64,000 nt of DNA from positions 23,162,182-23,226,181 of the forward strand of contig OY755171.1 in NCBI GenBank assembly GCA_963576735.1, in the 5' to 3' direction. The translations under genes were made by a program, and so were the position numbers. Of this stretch, positions 21,841 to 32,589 are shown one piece after another. Positions within the stretch are counted from its first letter, which is position 1. Every line of letters starts with the position of its first letter. The notes beneath the pieces were generated by a model. It did no database searches and was not told the DNA's origin. It saw only the letters and a program-made list of their open reading frames with translations. The DNA comes from Bedellia somnulentella (Eukaryota > Arthropoda > Insecta > Lepidoptera > Bedelliidae).

Positions 21841-22500
21841 ACTAGCAGCCCGTCCCGGCTTCGCTCGGGCATGAATTATCATTAACATTTTGTTTTTTAT
21901 TTTATTACATGTATTATTATTTTGATATATTTTTTTTAAGTTTTAAGCTATGTTATATTTTTTGCTGTGTAGTGTCGGCTTAGAATAGCACTACCCCATT
22001 TCTTCCGGTGGGTGTACGTAAGAGGCGACTAACGGTTTTGGGGCTTTTGAGGGATTTTTGGGCGATGCGGTTGGTGACCCATCACCAACAACCTTTATTT
22101 CACCATCTTTTCCCCACATAACTTCCAAAAGTACATACACACATATACTCACGGCTATAAATCCCTAAAAGGGGCAGCCAGAGCTAAGGAATTAGAAATT
22201 CCTCAGCCACTTTTGGAAGTTGTGTGGGGAAAAGATGGTAAAATAAAGGTTGTTGGTGAAGGGTCTCCAACCGCATCGCCCAAAATCCCTTAAAAGCCTC
22301 AATACCGTTAGTCGCCTCTTACGTACACCCACCGGAAGAAATGGGGTAGTGCTATTCTAAGCCGACACTACACAGCAAAAAAATATAACATAGCTTAAAA
22401 CTTAAAAAAAATATATTAAAATAATAATACATGTAATAAAATAAAAAACAAAATGTTAATGATAATTCATGCCCGAGCGAAGCCGGGACGGGCTGCTAGT
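21841..22500. repeat. 660-bp near-perfect palindrome (two inverted Helitron 3' ends)
   Basis: Arms 21841-22132 and 22209-22500 (292 bp each) are reverse complements with only a handful of mismatches. The 76-bp spacer consists of repeat-B sequence. Each outer end is a Helitron 3' terminus (hairpin and CTAG), facing outward. The inner part of each arm is repeat-B, beginning 'tgtagtgtcggcttagaata'. Confidence 0.85.
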
Positions 22501-22589
22501 ATATGTATAAAACCGAAGACATAACAGGAATGTCAGTTTTCGTCATAAACAGAATAATAAATATAATCGCTCCCCCTCGACACTACACA

Positions 22590-22690
22590 GCAGACTTCCA
22601 AAAGTGGCTGAGGAATTTCTGATTCCTTAGCTCTGGCTACCCCTTCTAGGGATTTATAGCCGTGAGTATATGTATGTATGTATGTTATAT
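22590..22690 (+). repeat. Repeat-B 3' part
   Basis: 'ttccaaaagtggctgaggaa' to 'tatagccgtgagtatatgta' with a GTAT tail. It lies between the palindrome and the helicase remnant. Confidence 0.65.
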
Positions 22691-22762
22691 TTTTTTGTAT
22701 TTATATTTAGATATAATTTTTTTTTTTTTCATAATGAGTAATTACATCAAAAGCTATTCAAT

Positions 22763-23125
22763 TTATAGAGTTAGAGCTTCCCTGTAAACAATATTTGACG
22801 TTGTTGTATTTTGGGGCAGCAAAATAAATTGATGTTCAAGAGCTCCCACCCGCGACAGGCCAACGTACAGTTGAGCGTGAGTAAAACAATTCTTGCGCAG
22901 GTCAATCCCTACTAATTTGAAGGTTTGCCCTTGGAACTTATTAATTGTTAAAGCAAAAGATGTTTTAACCGGAAATTGTAGCCGTTTAAATGGAATTGGC
23001 AGATCAGTTGGGATCATCGGTATCCTCGGTATATGAGCTAATTGACCGGCTGCTGGGCCAGTGATAATAGTCGCTACAATTAAATTTTGCTTTAACTCTT
23101 TGATAAGCAGCCTCCCGTACCCCTT
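22763..23125 (-). pseudogene. Helitron helicase C-terminal remnant (PIF1-type)
   Basis: The frame upstream of the first Met still reads ATIITGPAAGQLAHIPRIP and continues into IPFKRLQFPVKTSFALTINK, then FQGQTF and QLYVGLSRV. These are the C-terminal motifs of PIF1-family superfamily-1 helicases (FALTI-K-QGQT and LYV--SR). Nothing of the Walker A region or Rep nuclease remains. The frame ends at a TAA at 22763. Confidence 0.75.
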
Positions 23126-23784
23126 CGTGACGCCTGCAACAACTTACTATGCATAGCTAATCGAGCGGAGTTTTATCTATTTTTTTAATTCGAGATAACT
23201 TTCGAATGGAATGTTCGAATTGAATAATTCAAAAAGTAATATAAGGGTATTGAAGTAGTCTAAAATAATATATACGTTTTTCATAAGGATTAGATAGGTA
23301 CAAATAAAGAGCCTTTTCTAAAGCAGGATTTTAATTTAATTTTTAAATAATTTTATATAATGACGCTTGTTGTGAGATAACTATAATAGTTAGAGACATG
23401 CTGTCCGGGCATTTTTTTTAGATAATGATGTGTTCTATAAAATTGTAGTACATAATTTTATTCTATTGTCAGTAGTTTTCGCAGCGCACGCGATGTAAGG
23501 ATTTTTTTTGGTATTTCTTTAACACCTTGGGTTACATTTTTGAAGTTTACGTAAGGATCCCTAATTTTTTTGAAAATGAAATATAGCCTATGTCACTCGG
23601 GAATAGTGTAGCATTAAAACAGTGAAAGAATTTTTCAAATCCGTCCAGTAGTTTTGGAGCCTATTCAATTCAAACAAACAAACAAACAAAAAATCAAACC
23701 TTTCCTCTTTATAATATTAGTATAGATGAAACCAAACAACTGAATTTTAATAAATACAAAACAATTATTAACAAAAAGCGACAT

Positions 23785-24110
23785 GATAGTGCAGTGGGAA
23801 AACAGAAGGGCGTGAGTTCCAATCCTGGGACGGGCCTACACCAATTTATTCTTTTCTAAAGTCATATGTGTGGTTAATTTATCATGGCTGTTAACGGTGA
23901 GGGAAAACATCGTGAGGAGTGAGAGTGTATTCGTACAAAACGGCGATAGGCCTGCCCCCTATCACGTGAGTACACTGTCTAAGCAAAACGTGGGTACCTT
24001 CTCTGGTAACTAGATGGCGCTTGCCATGTGAGTTCAGGAGTATTGGTACCTCTGCCAACCCCTTCGGGTATAAACGGCGTGAACGTTTATGTTATGTTAT
24101 GTAATTATTT
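23785..24110 (+). repeat. SINE-A copy
   Basis: Starts at a damaged tRNA-like head ('gacatgatagtgcagtggga', 'gagttccaatcctgggacgg'), then the core ('aaagtcatatgtgtggttaa', 'aaacatcgtgaggag') and the 3' end 'aaccccttcgggtataaacg' with an ATGTT tail. Confidence 0.8.
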
Positions 24111-24464
24111 ATAATAAATTACCACACCATTCGTTCTATACGATTGATGAATTTGTGAATAAATGATAAATTTGACTTTTAAATTATTATTTTTTAGTTT
24201 TTACCATTATTTTGTTTTCCTTCGTTTCTGATATACGTTTTATAATTAAATTGATAATGTATAACATTTTCAAGCCTCATTGGCAGTACATGCATAGACC
24301 TATTTTTATTTATAACATCTCTTATAAGACTTGTATACTGGCAAGTAAATTATTTTTATTTATTTTCATATATTTATTTTATGATGACAAGTACGCCAAA
24401 AATTATACTCTCTTAAAAACTATATAAAGTTTGCAATATTGTACATATGTTTTTAACTACTTAA

Positions 24465-25064
24465 CCCATTAATGGTCAAAACAAAAATACAAGGATTTTA
24501 ATGTTTTTTTATTTATTAACTAATCGAAGAAAGTACCACAAACAATTTAAATGAGAAAAATAATAATAAAAAATTTTTTTTAGGTTTTAAAGGGGTGTTC
24601 CCAAATTGGCACAGTGGCGCTAAACTTACGTCTGCAACTCATTTTCAAAATCTGAAAAATTAAGGATAAACTTAGTACACTTGTGGCCGCTGTACCCAAA
24701 TTGGAACACCAAAGTTTCGGATAAAAGAAAAGCTTACATTATTATTATATGTAATTACAAAATTTTGTAAAACATTTAATATTTATTTAATCTTAATAAT
24801 ATAAAAAAAATATGATTTATATTGCACCTAAATATTACAACAATAATAAAAATCTGTACTTACCTACACGTATGTCCTGATAACAAATTTCAAGAAATGA
24901 TTATAATAACACCATTAACTTTCATAAAATTTCTGTATTGGATATTTATTCACAGCACTTTTAACTGCTCGAAAATTTAATTTTGTCTCAACTGGCTTCA
25001 ATACTTTTCATTTTATCCCTCTTTAATTAAGTGTTCCCAAATTGGCACGGCAACCAAGAATGGG
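24465..25064. mobile_element. piggyBac-like MITE, 600 bp
   Basis: TTAA flanks both ends (24461-24464 and 25065-25068). The termini are CCCATTAATGG on the left and, inverted, CCCATTCTTGG on the right. TTAA duplication with CCC-type ends is characteristic of piggyBac. Subterminal 'ttcccaaattggcac' motifs occur near both ends in direct orientation and once inverted near 24687. No transposase ORF. Confidence 0.7.
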
Positions 25065-25280
25065 TTAAGGTGATTATTTTAAAAGTCGTTACCATTCTTT
25101 GATGATACAGGAATGACACTCTTTTACTAACTTGGTTCTACCCTTAATGACTACGTTCAGGACTCAAATATTATTTTTATGTATTTTTACGAATTATTCT
25201 AGAATAACACATATCTGAATGGTTAGCAGCGGCTATGATTATCATTCAAGAGATCTGGGGCTGGCTATGTGATTAGAGCC

Positions 25281-25590
25281 TGTAGCGACGCGCTATCAGA
25301 ACACAATAACGCGGACTACATAGAAACGCTGACAGTGCAAAGGTGTCACATTCCACAAAAATACGTTACCAAGTAATATACGTCACACTCATCAACAAGA
25401 TTCGTCTCACAAATCCTTGATCACGGTATCGAATTTTATACGCTACTAAGCATATACAAAAGTTACAACTTAATACAGTTGCATTGCGGTTCCTAGGCAC
25501 TAGGCACACAACCCTGTGGTTATAGATTTTCCCTTTTCCTCCACATTGGTGACCTCCAGTACCCACTGCCTATTGCCAAAATACAGGCAG
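25281..25590 (+). mobile_element. Diverged LTR and primer site of the TRIM family
   Basis: 25281-25545 aligns along its length with the 259-bp LTR at 62931-63189 (TGTAGCGACGCGCT start, 'acatagaaacgctgacagtg', 'tacaacttaatacagttg', 'cccttttcctccaca' end). It is followed by TTGGTGACCTCCAGTAC as the primer-binding region. The interior then breaks off before a LINE tail. This is an old relic of the same family. Confidence 0.7.
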
Positions 25591-25599
25591 TAATAAACC

Positions 25600-25860
25600 T
25601 TCTTATCATCATCATCATCAGCCCACACTGGTCCACTGCTGGACATAGGCATCTCCCATGGCGCGCCACCTCTTCCTATCCTCGGCTAGCCTCATCCAAC
25701 CACTCCCGGCCACCTGCTTTAGGTCGTCGGTCCAGCGGGCTGGAGGGCGCCCCACACTGCGTCTGCCAGTGCGTGGTCTCCACTCAAGAACTCGTCTTCC
25801 CCAGCGGTTATCGGTTCTTCGGCAGATGTGACCAGCCCACTGCCACTTCAACTTGCTATT
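25600..25860 (-). pseudogene. RTE-like LINE 3' end with ATC tail
   Basis: The minus frame reads KWQWAGHICRRTDNRWGRR, then LEWRPRTGRRSVGRPPARW and YVQQWTS. This is the C-terminal end of RTE-type polyproteins that I recognise from insect genomes. The 3' end is a (TGATGA)-type simple repeat, seen as 'atcatcatcatca' on the plus strand at about 25605-25620. The polymerase domain is absent. Confidence 0.65.
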
Positions 25861-25974
25861 GATGAGCTACGTCGGCCACTTTAGTTACCTTCTTATACTC
25901 AAAGACAAACGTGAAATTTTTGGTTTTAAAAGCATAGCCTCTAGCGTAACAAACGTAATGTAATGAACATTGAA

Positions 25975-26400
25975 AAGTTATGGGGATGCAATTAAAACAA
26001 CTATTGCCTTTCGGATATTTAATCGCGTGTTATACATGGTTTTTAAAGCCCGACGTTGCGAAAACTTTTTAGTTATCATGGTCACGGGAAGACTGAGGTG
26101 TTACTTGTCATTATACAATACTATAAAATCATCAATACTAACTAACTTCACAAAATATAAGCTACATTTTTCGTTTAATATTTGCTAAGTGCAAAAAGAG
26201 CTAATGTAATCTGGAGTCTTGCTACTTCCTTTGCTTGGTAGTGCTTATGATAGGGTTCCAAGCAGGTGGTAATTGCCAACCATCATCTCCATTGAAGTTT
26301 GGATGTTTCTATATTTCAATATATTCGCAATTAAATATCCGAACGTCAATAGTTGTCTTAATTATATTGTGCAATCGTGAAAGTCTTTGAAAATACTAGT
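25975..26400. repeat. Inverted pair of a short repeat
   Basis: 25980-26035 on the minus strand and 26330-26400 on the plus strand share 'aattaaatatccga' and 'caatagttgt-ttaatt'. A third copy is at about 43875-43950. The unit is about 70-80 bp with no coding potential. Confidence 0.45.
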
Positions 26401-26689
26401 TATGGTGATGATCAAGTGAGGATGATGCAGTCAGCAGTTAATAATCATAAAGGCTCTTAAATACGAAAAGAAAATGACGTATTATTAATTCACGTAAGTA
26501 AGCAAGCTCTTGTAACTAAGAAATGGGAATACAGCCGTTTATATACGTGTACAATATAGTCCTCAGCATACATATGTACATAGCTAGCATTTTGTTCCAA
26601 ATAAGTTAAAAAAATACCCTATACCAAATTTCTAATATTCTAAACTTAAGTAACGGTCTTTTGATGAATTGATGATAAATTGTTACGCC

Positions 26690-26960
26690 TATTTATTAAT
26701 TGATGTGTCTCAGCCGCGTTCCCGCAAATCGCAATCCATGGCGAGTACCAGCGGAATGGAAAGTAGTATAATGAAAACTAATTATCTCGTCCGCCATTAT
26801 GAATATGAATGCGCCGCCATCTTCTTCTCGCGTAACAAAGATGGCGGTCATTATTGTCGCGCCATAATGAAAATAGATGTTCTGCTGCGAGCTAATTACG
26901 TTGCAGAGTATCGCCGAGCCGGTCGCCCAGCCATTAGCCTAACGCGGTGCTGATTTCAAA
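26690..26960. promoter_or_regulatory. GC-richer island with TAATTA sites (possible enhancer)
   Basis: About 260 bp of balanced composition with repeated ATTA/TAATTA cores ('aaaactaattatctcgtccg', 'gcgagctaattacgttgcag') and several 'gcgccgccat'/'cgcgccataatg' words. The 94-aa ORF has no motif. A homeodomain-bound enhancer is an inference from motifs only. Confidence 0.3.
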
Positions 26961-27879
26961 AGATGTAGCTATATTTCCTTTCCTATGAGTATCAATATCG
27001 ATGAAAGCTTTCTCCGTAAAATCAAAAAATGCAGACGGCAAGCAGGCGTCAACATTCAACAGGGTCTCAATAGAGAGAATTAAGTTATTCCGCGTATTCA
27101 GTGTTGACATTAAGTATTCAATTTCATTAAATTTAACTGTTTGCTTATCAATTATGCTAAACTAAGAATCGTCTCATTATTGAAAATTATCTTTGTGTGC
27201 TGCAAAAGACCATATTTATAATCGCAGCATAAAAATAATGATGAAAATTTGATTTACAATTTAATAATTCAATATGAATTTAATCATCACATTTTTCGAA
27301 TATTTAAACGTCTACGAACGTAATACAACATAGTTCTGTTTTAGTAAATATTTTTCCGATCTCTTCCAAATTCAGGATCAGTCATGGTTTTGGAATAGGT
27401 AATCAAAGGCTTTTATATTTTTTCCCAACAAGACGATGCAACTTAACTGGTCGTTAACCATTTTTACTACTTATTACCTAAAAATAATTAAATATGTACT
27501 AAATTTCACTGTATTCATATAACTTTTTCGTGTATGCACTGCTAGTTATGTTGGGTGTGCTGCACAATGTATTACAAAACTTTTGAAGTTATATTCTCGG
27601 ACTCGTAAATTGGGTAGGTTAGAGTTTTACCTATATTTTTCACAAAACTGAGCGAGGCGTTTCAAATGTTTAAAAAGACATGAATTTGTAACTTGTTCCT
27701 AGCAACAATATTATAAATAAAAATATTTGTCATCGGTTCTGTTGTTAGTAATTTAAGTTTATGAAAAAGAAACAGAGATTAAAAACGCATATATAGTGGA
27801 ACTGGGATCAGATATATCACGGCTCCACATTTCACCTCACGGTACCTGCTGATCATCCTCTCCATACAATATGGTAAAC

Positions 27880-28060
27880 GCGCGCCAACTCTCTTGCTCT
27901 CTGTTGTTAAACTAATTATCGGAAAGCCGAGAATCCCCTAATTATGTTGTAATCGGCTTTCAATTGAATTGTTGAATGGCGCTCTGGATTATGTATCGGA
28001 TTATTAGTCGCGCGTTATTTATCATTTCAAATGAAATCACCAACGAGACGCTTCGTGCTT
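27880..28060. promoter_or_regulatory. Island with TAATTA sites (possible enhancer)
   Basis: Contains 'aaactaattatcggaaagcc', 'cctaattatgttgtaatcgg' and 'ggattattagtcgcgcgtta' within 150 bp, with higher GC than its flanks. The 'cgg-aaagccga' and 'tcggctttcaa' parts are inverted to each other. Not repeated elsewhere in the window. Confidence 0.28.
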
Positions 28061-28396
28061 ATAATATCCCTTAATAGTCCTTTTCATAATTAATAGTAAA
28101 AAGGAATATATGAAACATTTATTGAGTCTTTCGCCATTATTATAAAAAAGTACAGCAATTACATATTAGTGAAATAACCACAAAAATATAAGTGATACGA
28201 CACTCTTGGATAACATTGATAATCTCAATCAAAATAGAACAGCATACAAAAAGTACATGTTTTAAAGTAAATAGAGTTGTTCACAAATTTTCTGACTGCA
28301 TTTTGTTTTACAAGCACATTTCTATACGACCTATGTCTGTTATGTATACTGATCTTATATCATAGACAAACAACCGACTTAAATTTTTCATTAATA

Positions 28397-30447
28397 ACAC
28401 TGGCCAACACTATTTTTGGTGCCGTTGTTTTAAGACCTGATTATGAAAGTAATTTCTTCACTGATTTCAAATATGTAATCAGTTTTTCTGTATCAGCTCT
28501 AGTTTTGAAAATATTAAAAAAAAAAATTTTTCAACGAAAAAACACATTTTTTATTAGTCAGTGTACAAAAAACTCCTCTTAATAGATTTTCTTTCATGTT
28601 TATGCATTGGGTTGTCTCTCATAAGAGCCCAGCAGTAATCAGCCATCATGTGAGTATCCCATCTACCCTGGTATCGATCCTCCATGACTTTGATGTCCTG
28701 ATGAAACCGCTCTCCTTGTTCCTCACTTAAGTCACCCAGGTTATGCGGGAAGCAGTCCAAATGGCTGTGTAGGTAATGAACCTTGATGCTCATATTACAT
28801 CCCAACTTTTGAAAGCAAGAAAGCATTTGGTTTACAATACTTTCATAATCTTCTGCCTTATGATTACCAAGGAAATTTTTGATCACTTGCACAAATGAGT
28901 TCCACGCAGCAAGTTCCGTTTCATTCATGGATGTTGCGAAGTTATCATCTTTAATTAACTGTCTTATCTGAGGACCGTCAAATATTCCAGCCTTGAGTTT
29001 TTCTGTGCTTAAAGCTGGAAATGCCCTCGTAATGTATTGAAAGCATGAGCCCGATTTGTCTAATGCTTTTACAAATTGTTTCATGAGACCAAGTTTTATG
29101 TGTAGAGGAGGTAAAATGATCATTTCTCGGGGGACTAAAGGTGTATTTATAACATTTTGCTTTCCAACAGCTAGGCTTTCTCTGATCGGCCAATTTTTTC
29201 GTACCCAGTGATTCGGTTTATCTCTACTATCCCAAAGACACATAAAACATGGATACTTTGTATATCCACCTTGCTGTCCCAACAGAAAATTAACCATTTT
29301 GAGATCGACGCATATAAACCATTGGTGGTTATCATATTTAATCTTTTCTAAAAGCAGTGCAATTGCTTCATACTCTTCTTTCATTCGGGTAGAATGAGCA
29401 ATTGGAACACAAGCGTGTTTATTACCATTATGAAGCAATACACATTTGAGACTTCTTTTGGAACTGTCTATAAAAAGACGCCACTCAGTTGAGTCGTACT
29501 TTTGTAAACCCATTCTTGTTAATAAACCACCAATATCATTGCAATAAACAAGATTGTTATCTTCAGAAAAATATGGTAGCAAATCGCGTTCTCTTTGACG
29601 GTAAAATGTAACTCTTGTGTTTGGTGAAAGCAAATTCTTCTCTTTTAATCTAGAAGCCAACAATTCAGCACGCTCCTTTGAAAGATCTAGATCCCTTATC
29701 AGATCATTAAGCTCACCTTGTGAAAAAAAACGAGAGGTTCGATTCAACTCGCCATAATCACTGTCGATCTCGGGATTTGCTTGGATTTCGTTATATTGTT
29801 CCACTTCGATATCTGGCAGCGAGTGGTACGTAGGCACAGGGACACTTTCGGAATGAGGTACAGGTCTTTTCGCTGATGGTATATCAGGATATGTCCATTT
29901 ACTTCTATTCTTTCGATTTATGCCGACAATCTTAACCAAACAGAAATAACAGTCGTTGAAGTGATTTTGTTGTTCCCTCCAAATCATCGGTATCCCAAAT
30001 TTCATACATCTTCTTTTGCAATTTGTCCATTGTCTCAAATGTTCTCTGCATGTTTTACACACAAAATGGGGCACCCAAGGCTTATCTTGATGCTCAATAG
30101 ATAGGTTGAAGTATGCGAAATATGCATTTTTCACGAACTCTGTTATGGGTTTTCTGTTTTCCTCAAACGTATATTCACCACAAATATAACAAAATGAATT
30201 AGGATTGGTCAAACAACATCTTGATGAGCTTGCCATTATGCCAAAACAACGAAATTGATGAAAATAAAAGAATTGCGATACTTTGTTGAAGTCAAAGTGA
30301 CGAAATTTTAAAATTGAGGGTAGTTATGAAATTAGAGCTGATACAAAAATGGCAGTTGTAGGTTTGTCATCAGAGACACGTTCAAAAACAATATCTAAAC
30401 AAATTTTTACCGCACCAAAAAAAAAGTTTTTTTTTGTTGGCCAGTGT
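28397..30447 (-). mobile_element. Intact-looking 2.05-kb TIR transposon of an uncertain superfamily
   Basis: The termini are ACACTGGCCAACA at both ends in inverted orientation, followed by a shared TTTTTGGTGC block. A further inverted subterminal match is TGTATCAGCTCTA (28491-28503) against TAGAGCTGATACA (about 30331-30343). AATA flanks both ends (28393-28396, 30448-30451), suggesting a 4-bp target duplication. One ORF of 560 aa fills the interior. CACTG-type ends with a short duplication would suit the CMC (CACTA/Mirage/Chapaev) group, but that is an inference. Confidence 0.75.
28554..30236 (-). CDS. Putative transposase-like protein, 560 aa, widespread arthropod family of unknown function
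   Basis: A single uninterrupted ORF inside the TIR element. The N-terminus has paired cysteines that look like a treble-clef or ZAD-like zinc site (C16/C19 and C60/C63), then C96/C99. A Pro-rich linker follows (SAKRPVPHSESVPVP). The central and C-terminal part contains candidate acidic residues of an RNase H-like fold: D257 in RLFIDSSKRS, D311 in CVDLK, and E509 in EEQGERFHQD, with a CFMC pair (330/333) between. LPPLHIKLGLMKQFVKAL and VHYLHSHLDCFP are strongly conserved blocks that I recall from many arthropod and cnidarian hypothetical proteins. The transposase role is inferred from the TIRs and D-D-E spacing, not from a recognised family name. The start Met is the first in frame. Confidence 0.75.
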   Translation of the reverse strand: MASSSRCCLTNPNSFCYICGEYTFEENRKPITEFVKNAYFAYFNLSIEHQDKPWVPHFVCKTCREHLRQWTNCKRRCMKFGIPMIWREQQNHFNDCYFCLVKIVGINRKNRSKWTYPDIPSAKRPVPHSESVPVPTYHSLPDIEVEQYNEIQANPEIDSDYGELNRTSRFFSQGELNDLIRDLDLSKERAELLASRLKEKNLLSPNTRVTFYRQRERDLLPYFSEDNNLVYCNDIGGLLTRMGLQKYDSTEWRLFIDSSKRSLKCVLLHNGNKHACVPIAHSTRMKEEYEAIALLLEKIKYDNHQWFICVDLKMVNFLLGQQGGYTKYPCFMCLWDSRDKPNHWVRKNWPIRESLAVGKQNVINTPLVPREMIILPPLHIKLGLMKQFVKALDKSGSCFQYITRAFPALSTEKLKAGIFDGPQIRQLIKDDNFATSMNETELAAWNSFVQVIKNFLGNHKAEDYESIVNQMLSCFQKLGCNMSIKVHYLHSHLDCFPHNLGDLSEEQGERFHQDIKVMEDRYQGRWDTHMMADYCWALMRDNPMHKHERKSIKRSFLYTD

Positions 30448-31117
30448 AATAGTATTGAGGTCAGGGGTGTGATATTATCATGAAGTAAAATTAGTATAAC
30501 CCATTTTCTTCTTAAAAATATGTTAAATATTGAACAAAAATATCAATACATTTTTTTTGTGCTTTAGCTGGGTTGCTAAGATGTAATTGATGTTTTGATG
30601 TATTGCTGTGGGTTATGAATAAAGTTTTTATTTTTTTATGTATACACATTGCATGCAGATTCGTACATATTTTATAACAAATACTGTAATTATTAGGCAT
30701 TGGCAAAAATGTTTCATTCGAACCAAATTGCGCGGGGTTGCTTAAACAATACATTAAACACGTTTTTTAGTACGGTATTCATTAGGCATACAAATTCAAC
30801 AATATATTCTATAGTTACAGTACACCTTTTGTCTTTGTCTATATAATATATATGAATGCCCATAAGCAATATGCCCCGATGATTACGGAAATGCAACAGT
30901 GGTTGAACTGAGTTGAAGATAGAATTTTTCAGCAGAATTCATTAATTTTATATTTTTAGGAGGATGTAATCATTATCATATCACAATCAACCAATCATAA
31001 CACATGAAAACCCAAAAAAACCCATGAAAAATTGACATAGTATAGTAAAGTATAGTAGAGTAGAGGCTGTACATACAAAAACGGGGAAGTTTGAGCCTCG
31101 GAATACACAATTCCACC
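30448..31117. other. AT-rich non-coding stretch
   Basis: Short minus-strand ORFs only, no motif. No repeat family from this window was recognised in it. Confidence 0.35.
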
Positions 31118-31430
31118 GCCACATTTGGAAGTTGATTGGGGAAAAGGTGGTGAAAATAGTTAATTGCGTAATTAATAGGGACTGATCAGAACTGTGTACG
31201 CTGTCTAATGTAGGTTCAGAATAGCACTGCCCCATCACTTACATCTGTTATCTTATACGGGGCTTTTTGGGTAGCTGGGGGCCAGGTATCTCCAAGAATA
31301 TTATACTATATTTTCTCCAATTAACTACAAGAAGTGGATAAAGTGTAAGAAGGAATAATGTTGTTAATTTCTAGGCTCCGGCTTCCCCTTATTTGGGATT
31401 CATAGCTGTGAGTATATTTATTTATGTGTT
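31118..31430. repeat. Two diverged repeat-B fragments, inverted to each other
   Basis: 31118-31160 is a minus-strand piece ('atttggaagttgattgggga'). 31205-31430 is a diverged plus-strand copy ('ttcagaatagcactgcccca' to 'catagctgtgagtatattta'). Both are old. Confidence 0.5.
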
Positions 31431-31509
31431 TATGCTTCTGAAGTTAACTGTTTTAATTCGTTTTAGTTGTTATTCATATTATATTTAATAGATTGGTTTT
31501 TAAACTATG

Positions 31510-31605
31510 AGTTTTATATGATTATAGTTCAGAAGTATTGGTACCTCTGCCAACCCCTTCGGGGATAAACGGCGTGAACGTTTATGTTTATGTTATGTTT
31601 ATGTT
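31510..31605 (+). repeat. SINE-A 3' end
   Basis: 'gttcagaagtattggtacct', 'aaccccttcggggataaacg' and an ATGTTT-type tail. Only the last 95 bp of the element is present, as expected of a 5'-truncated insertion. Confidence 0.75.
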
Positions 31606-31699
31606 TTATACAAATATATAGGCTAGCTTAACTAACAGTTCAATAACAGTTGTACTCAAGCAAATTCAACCCTTCCCAAACACCACCAGTATGATTAAT

Positions 31700-32000
31700 T
31701 AATTCAAGATAAGCTCCGGCGAAGGTCAAGGGTCGTAATAACGTGATGATTCACGTGACAGGACGTCGAGTGGCGGAGCAATAACGTTGATTTATACTGA
31801 TAATACCGGCGATTAGCGCGACACTGCCCACCCCAATATGAGAGCGTCGTGCTGATTTACGAGCTCATTACGTCCAACCTCCTTGCAGAGATTCTTATCA
31901 CCGTTCATTAGCTAGCTCTGTGTACGCAGGCGGCGGCGGATCAGTTTAGCAGATATTACGTTACAATGGAACTGCCATTGTGCCTCAAATCGATAATGAG
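31700..32000. promoter_or_regulatory. GC-richer island (possible enhancer)
   Basis: About 300 bp with 'cgtgatgattcacgtgacag' (an E-box CACGTG), 'gagctcattacgtccaacct' and 'ttcattagctagctctg'. No ORF of note and not a repeat family seen elsewhere in the window. Function inferred from composition and motif content only. Confidence 0.28.
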
Positions 32001-32589
32001 TTTGTGGAATACTGGGAATATAGTATTCGATTCTGATTAGTACAATTATAACTTACTAGCTGACCTGATGTCTTCGTGTTTCAAGATATATCACTACTGC
32101 TGCGCTCTTATTGGTGAAAGCGTGATGATTATAACCTATAGTGTTCCGTTTAATAAAGCATTTTTCAAGTTTTGGTCAGTAGAAGTAAGTGTTAACGTAA
32201 TTTTAACTGGGGAATTAAATCTTAGAGGAAAAGTCTGCTGTTTCATATCAAATTTATACTGAAACCAATTGAAAGTATGCTATTTCCATTCAAAAAGGAA
32301 ATTATCATAATTGGGCTTCTTTGTCAAACGGAATGCGTTACAATACTTGAGCATTAACGAACGAACACTCCAGCTTTCACAGCTTCTCTAACTTCAGGGT
32401 TCACCCTGTAAAAATGTAAATGGACACATACACTGACGCAGTTAGTTCCATTAGGGAAACCCTGAGACTCGATCGAGCACCACTTTGTACGATCCTGGCA
32501 AACCTATATAGCTATACAACCATCAATATTTTCATAAATCCACTTATTAAATAATGTTAATAAGATAAAAATAAATGCTAACTAAACGG

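Larger units (their letters stand above)
21842..23726 (-). mobile_element. Helitron with degraded helicase
   Basis: On the minus strand it begins TCTATACTAATATTATAAAG (23726 downward) with a host A before it. It ends CGGGACGGGCTGCTAG with a host T after it, the A|T insertion typical of Helitrons. The 3' terminus has the expected hairpin (CCCG...CGGG) just before CTAG. Inside are a helicase C-terminal fragment (22763-23125), a repeat-B piece and a 660-bp palindrome at the 3' end. No Rep domain was found, so the copy is defective. Confidence 0.75.
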
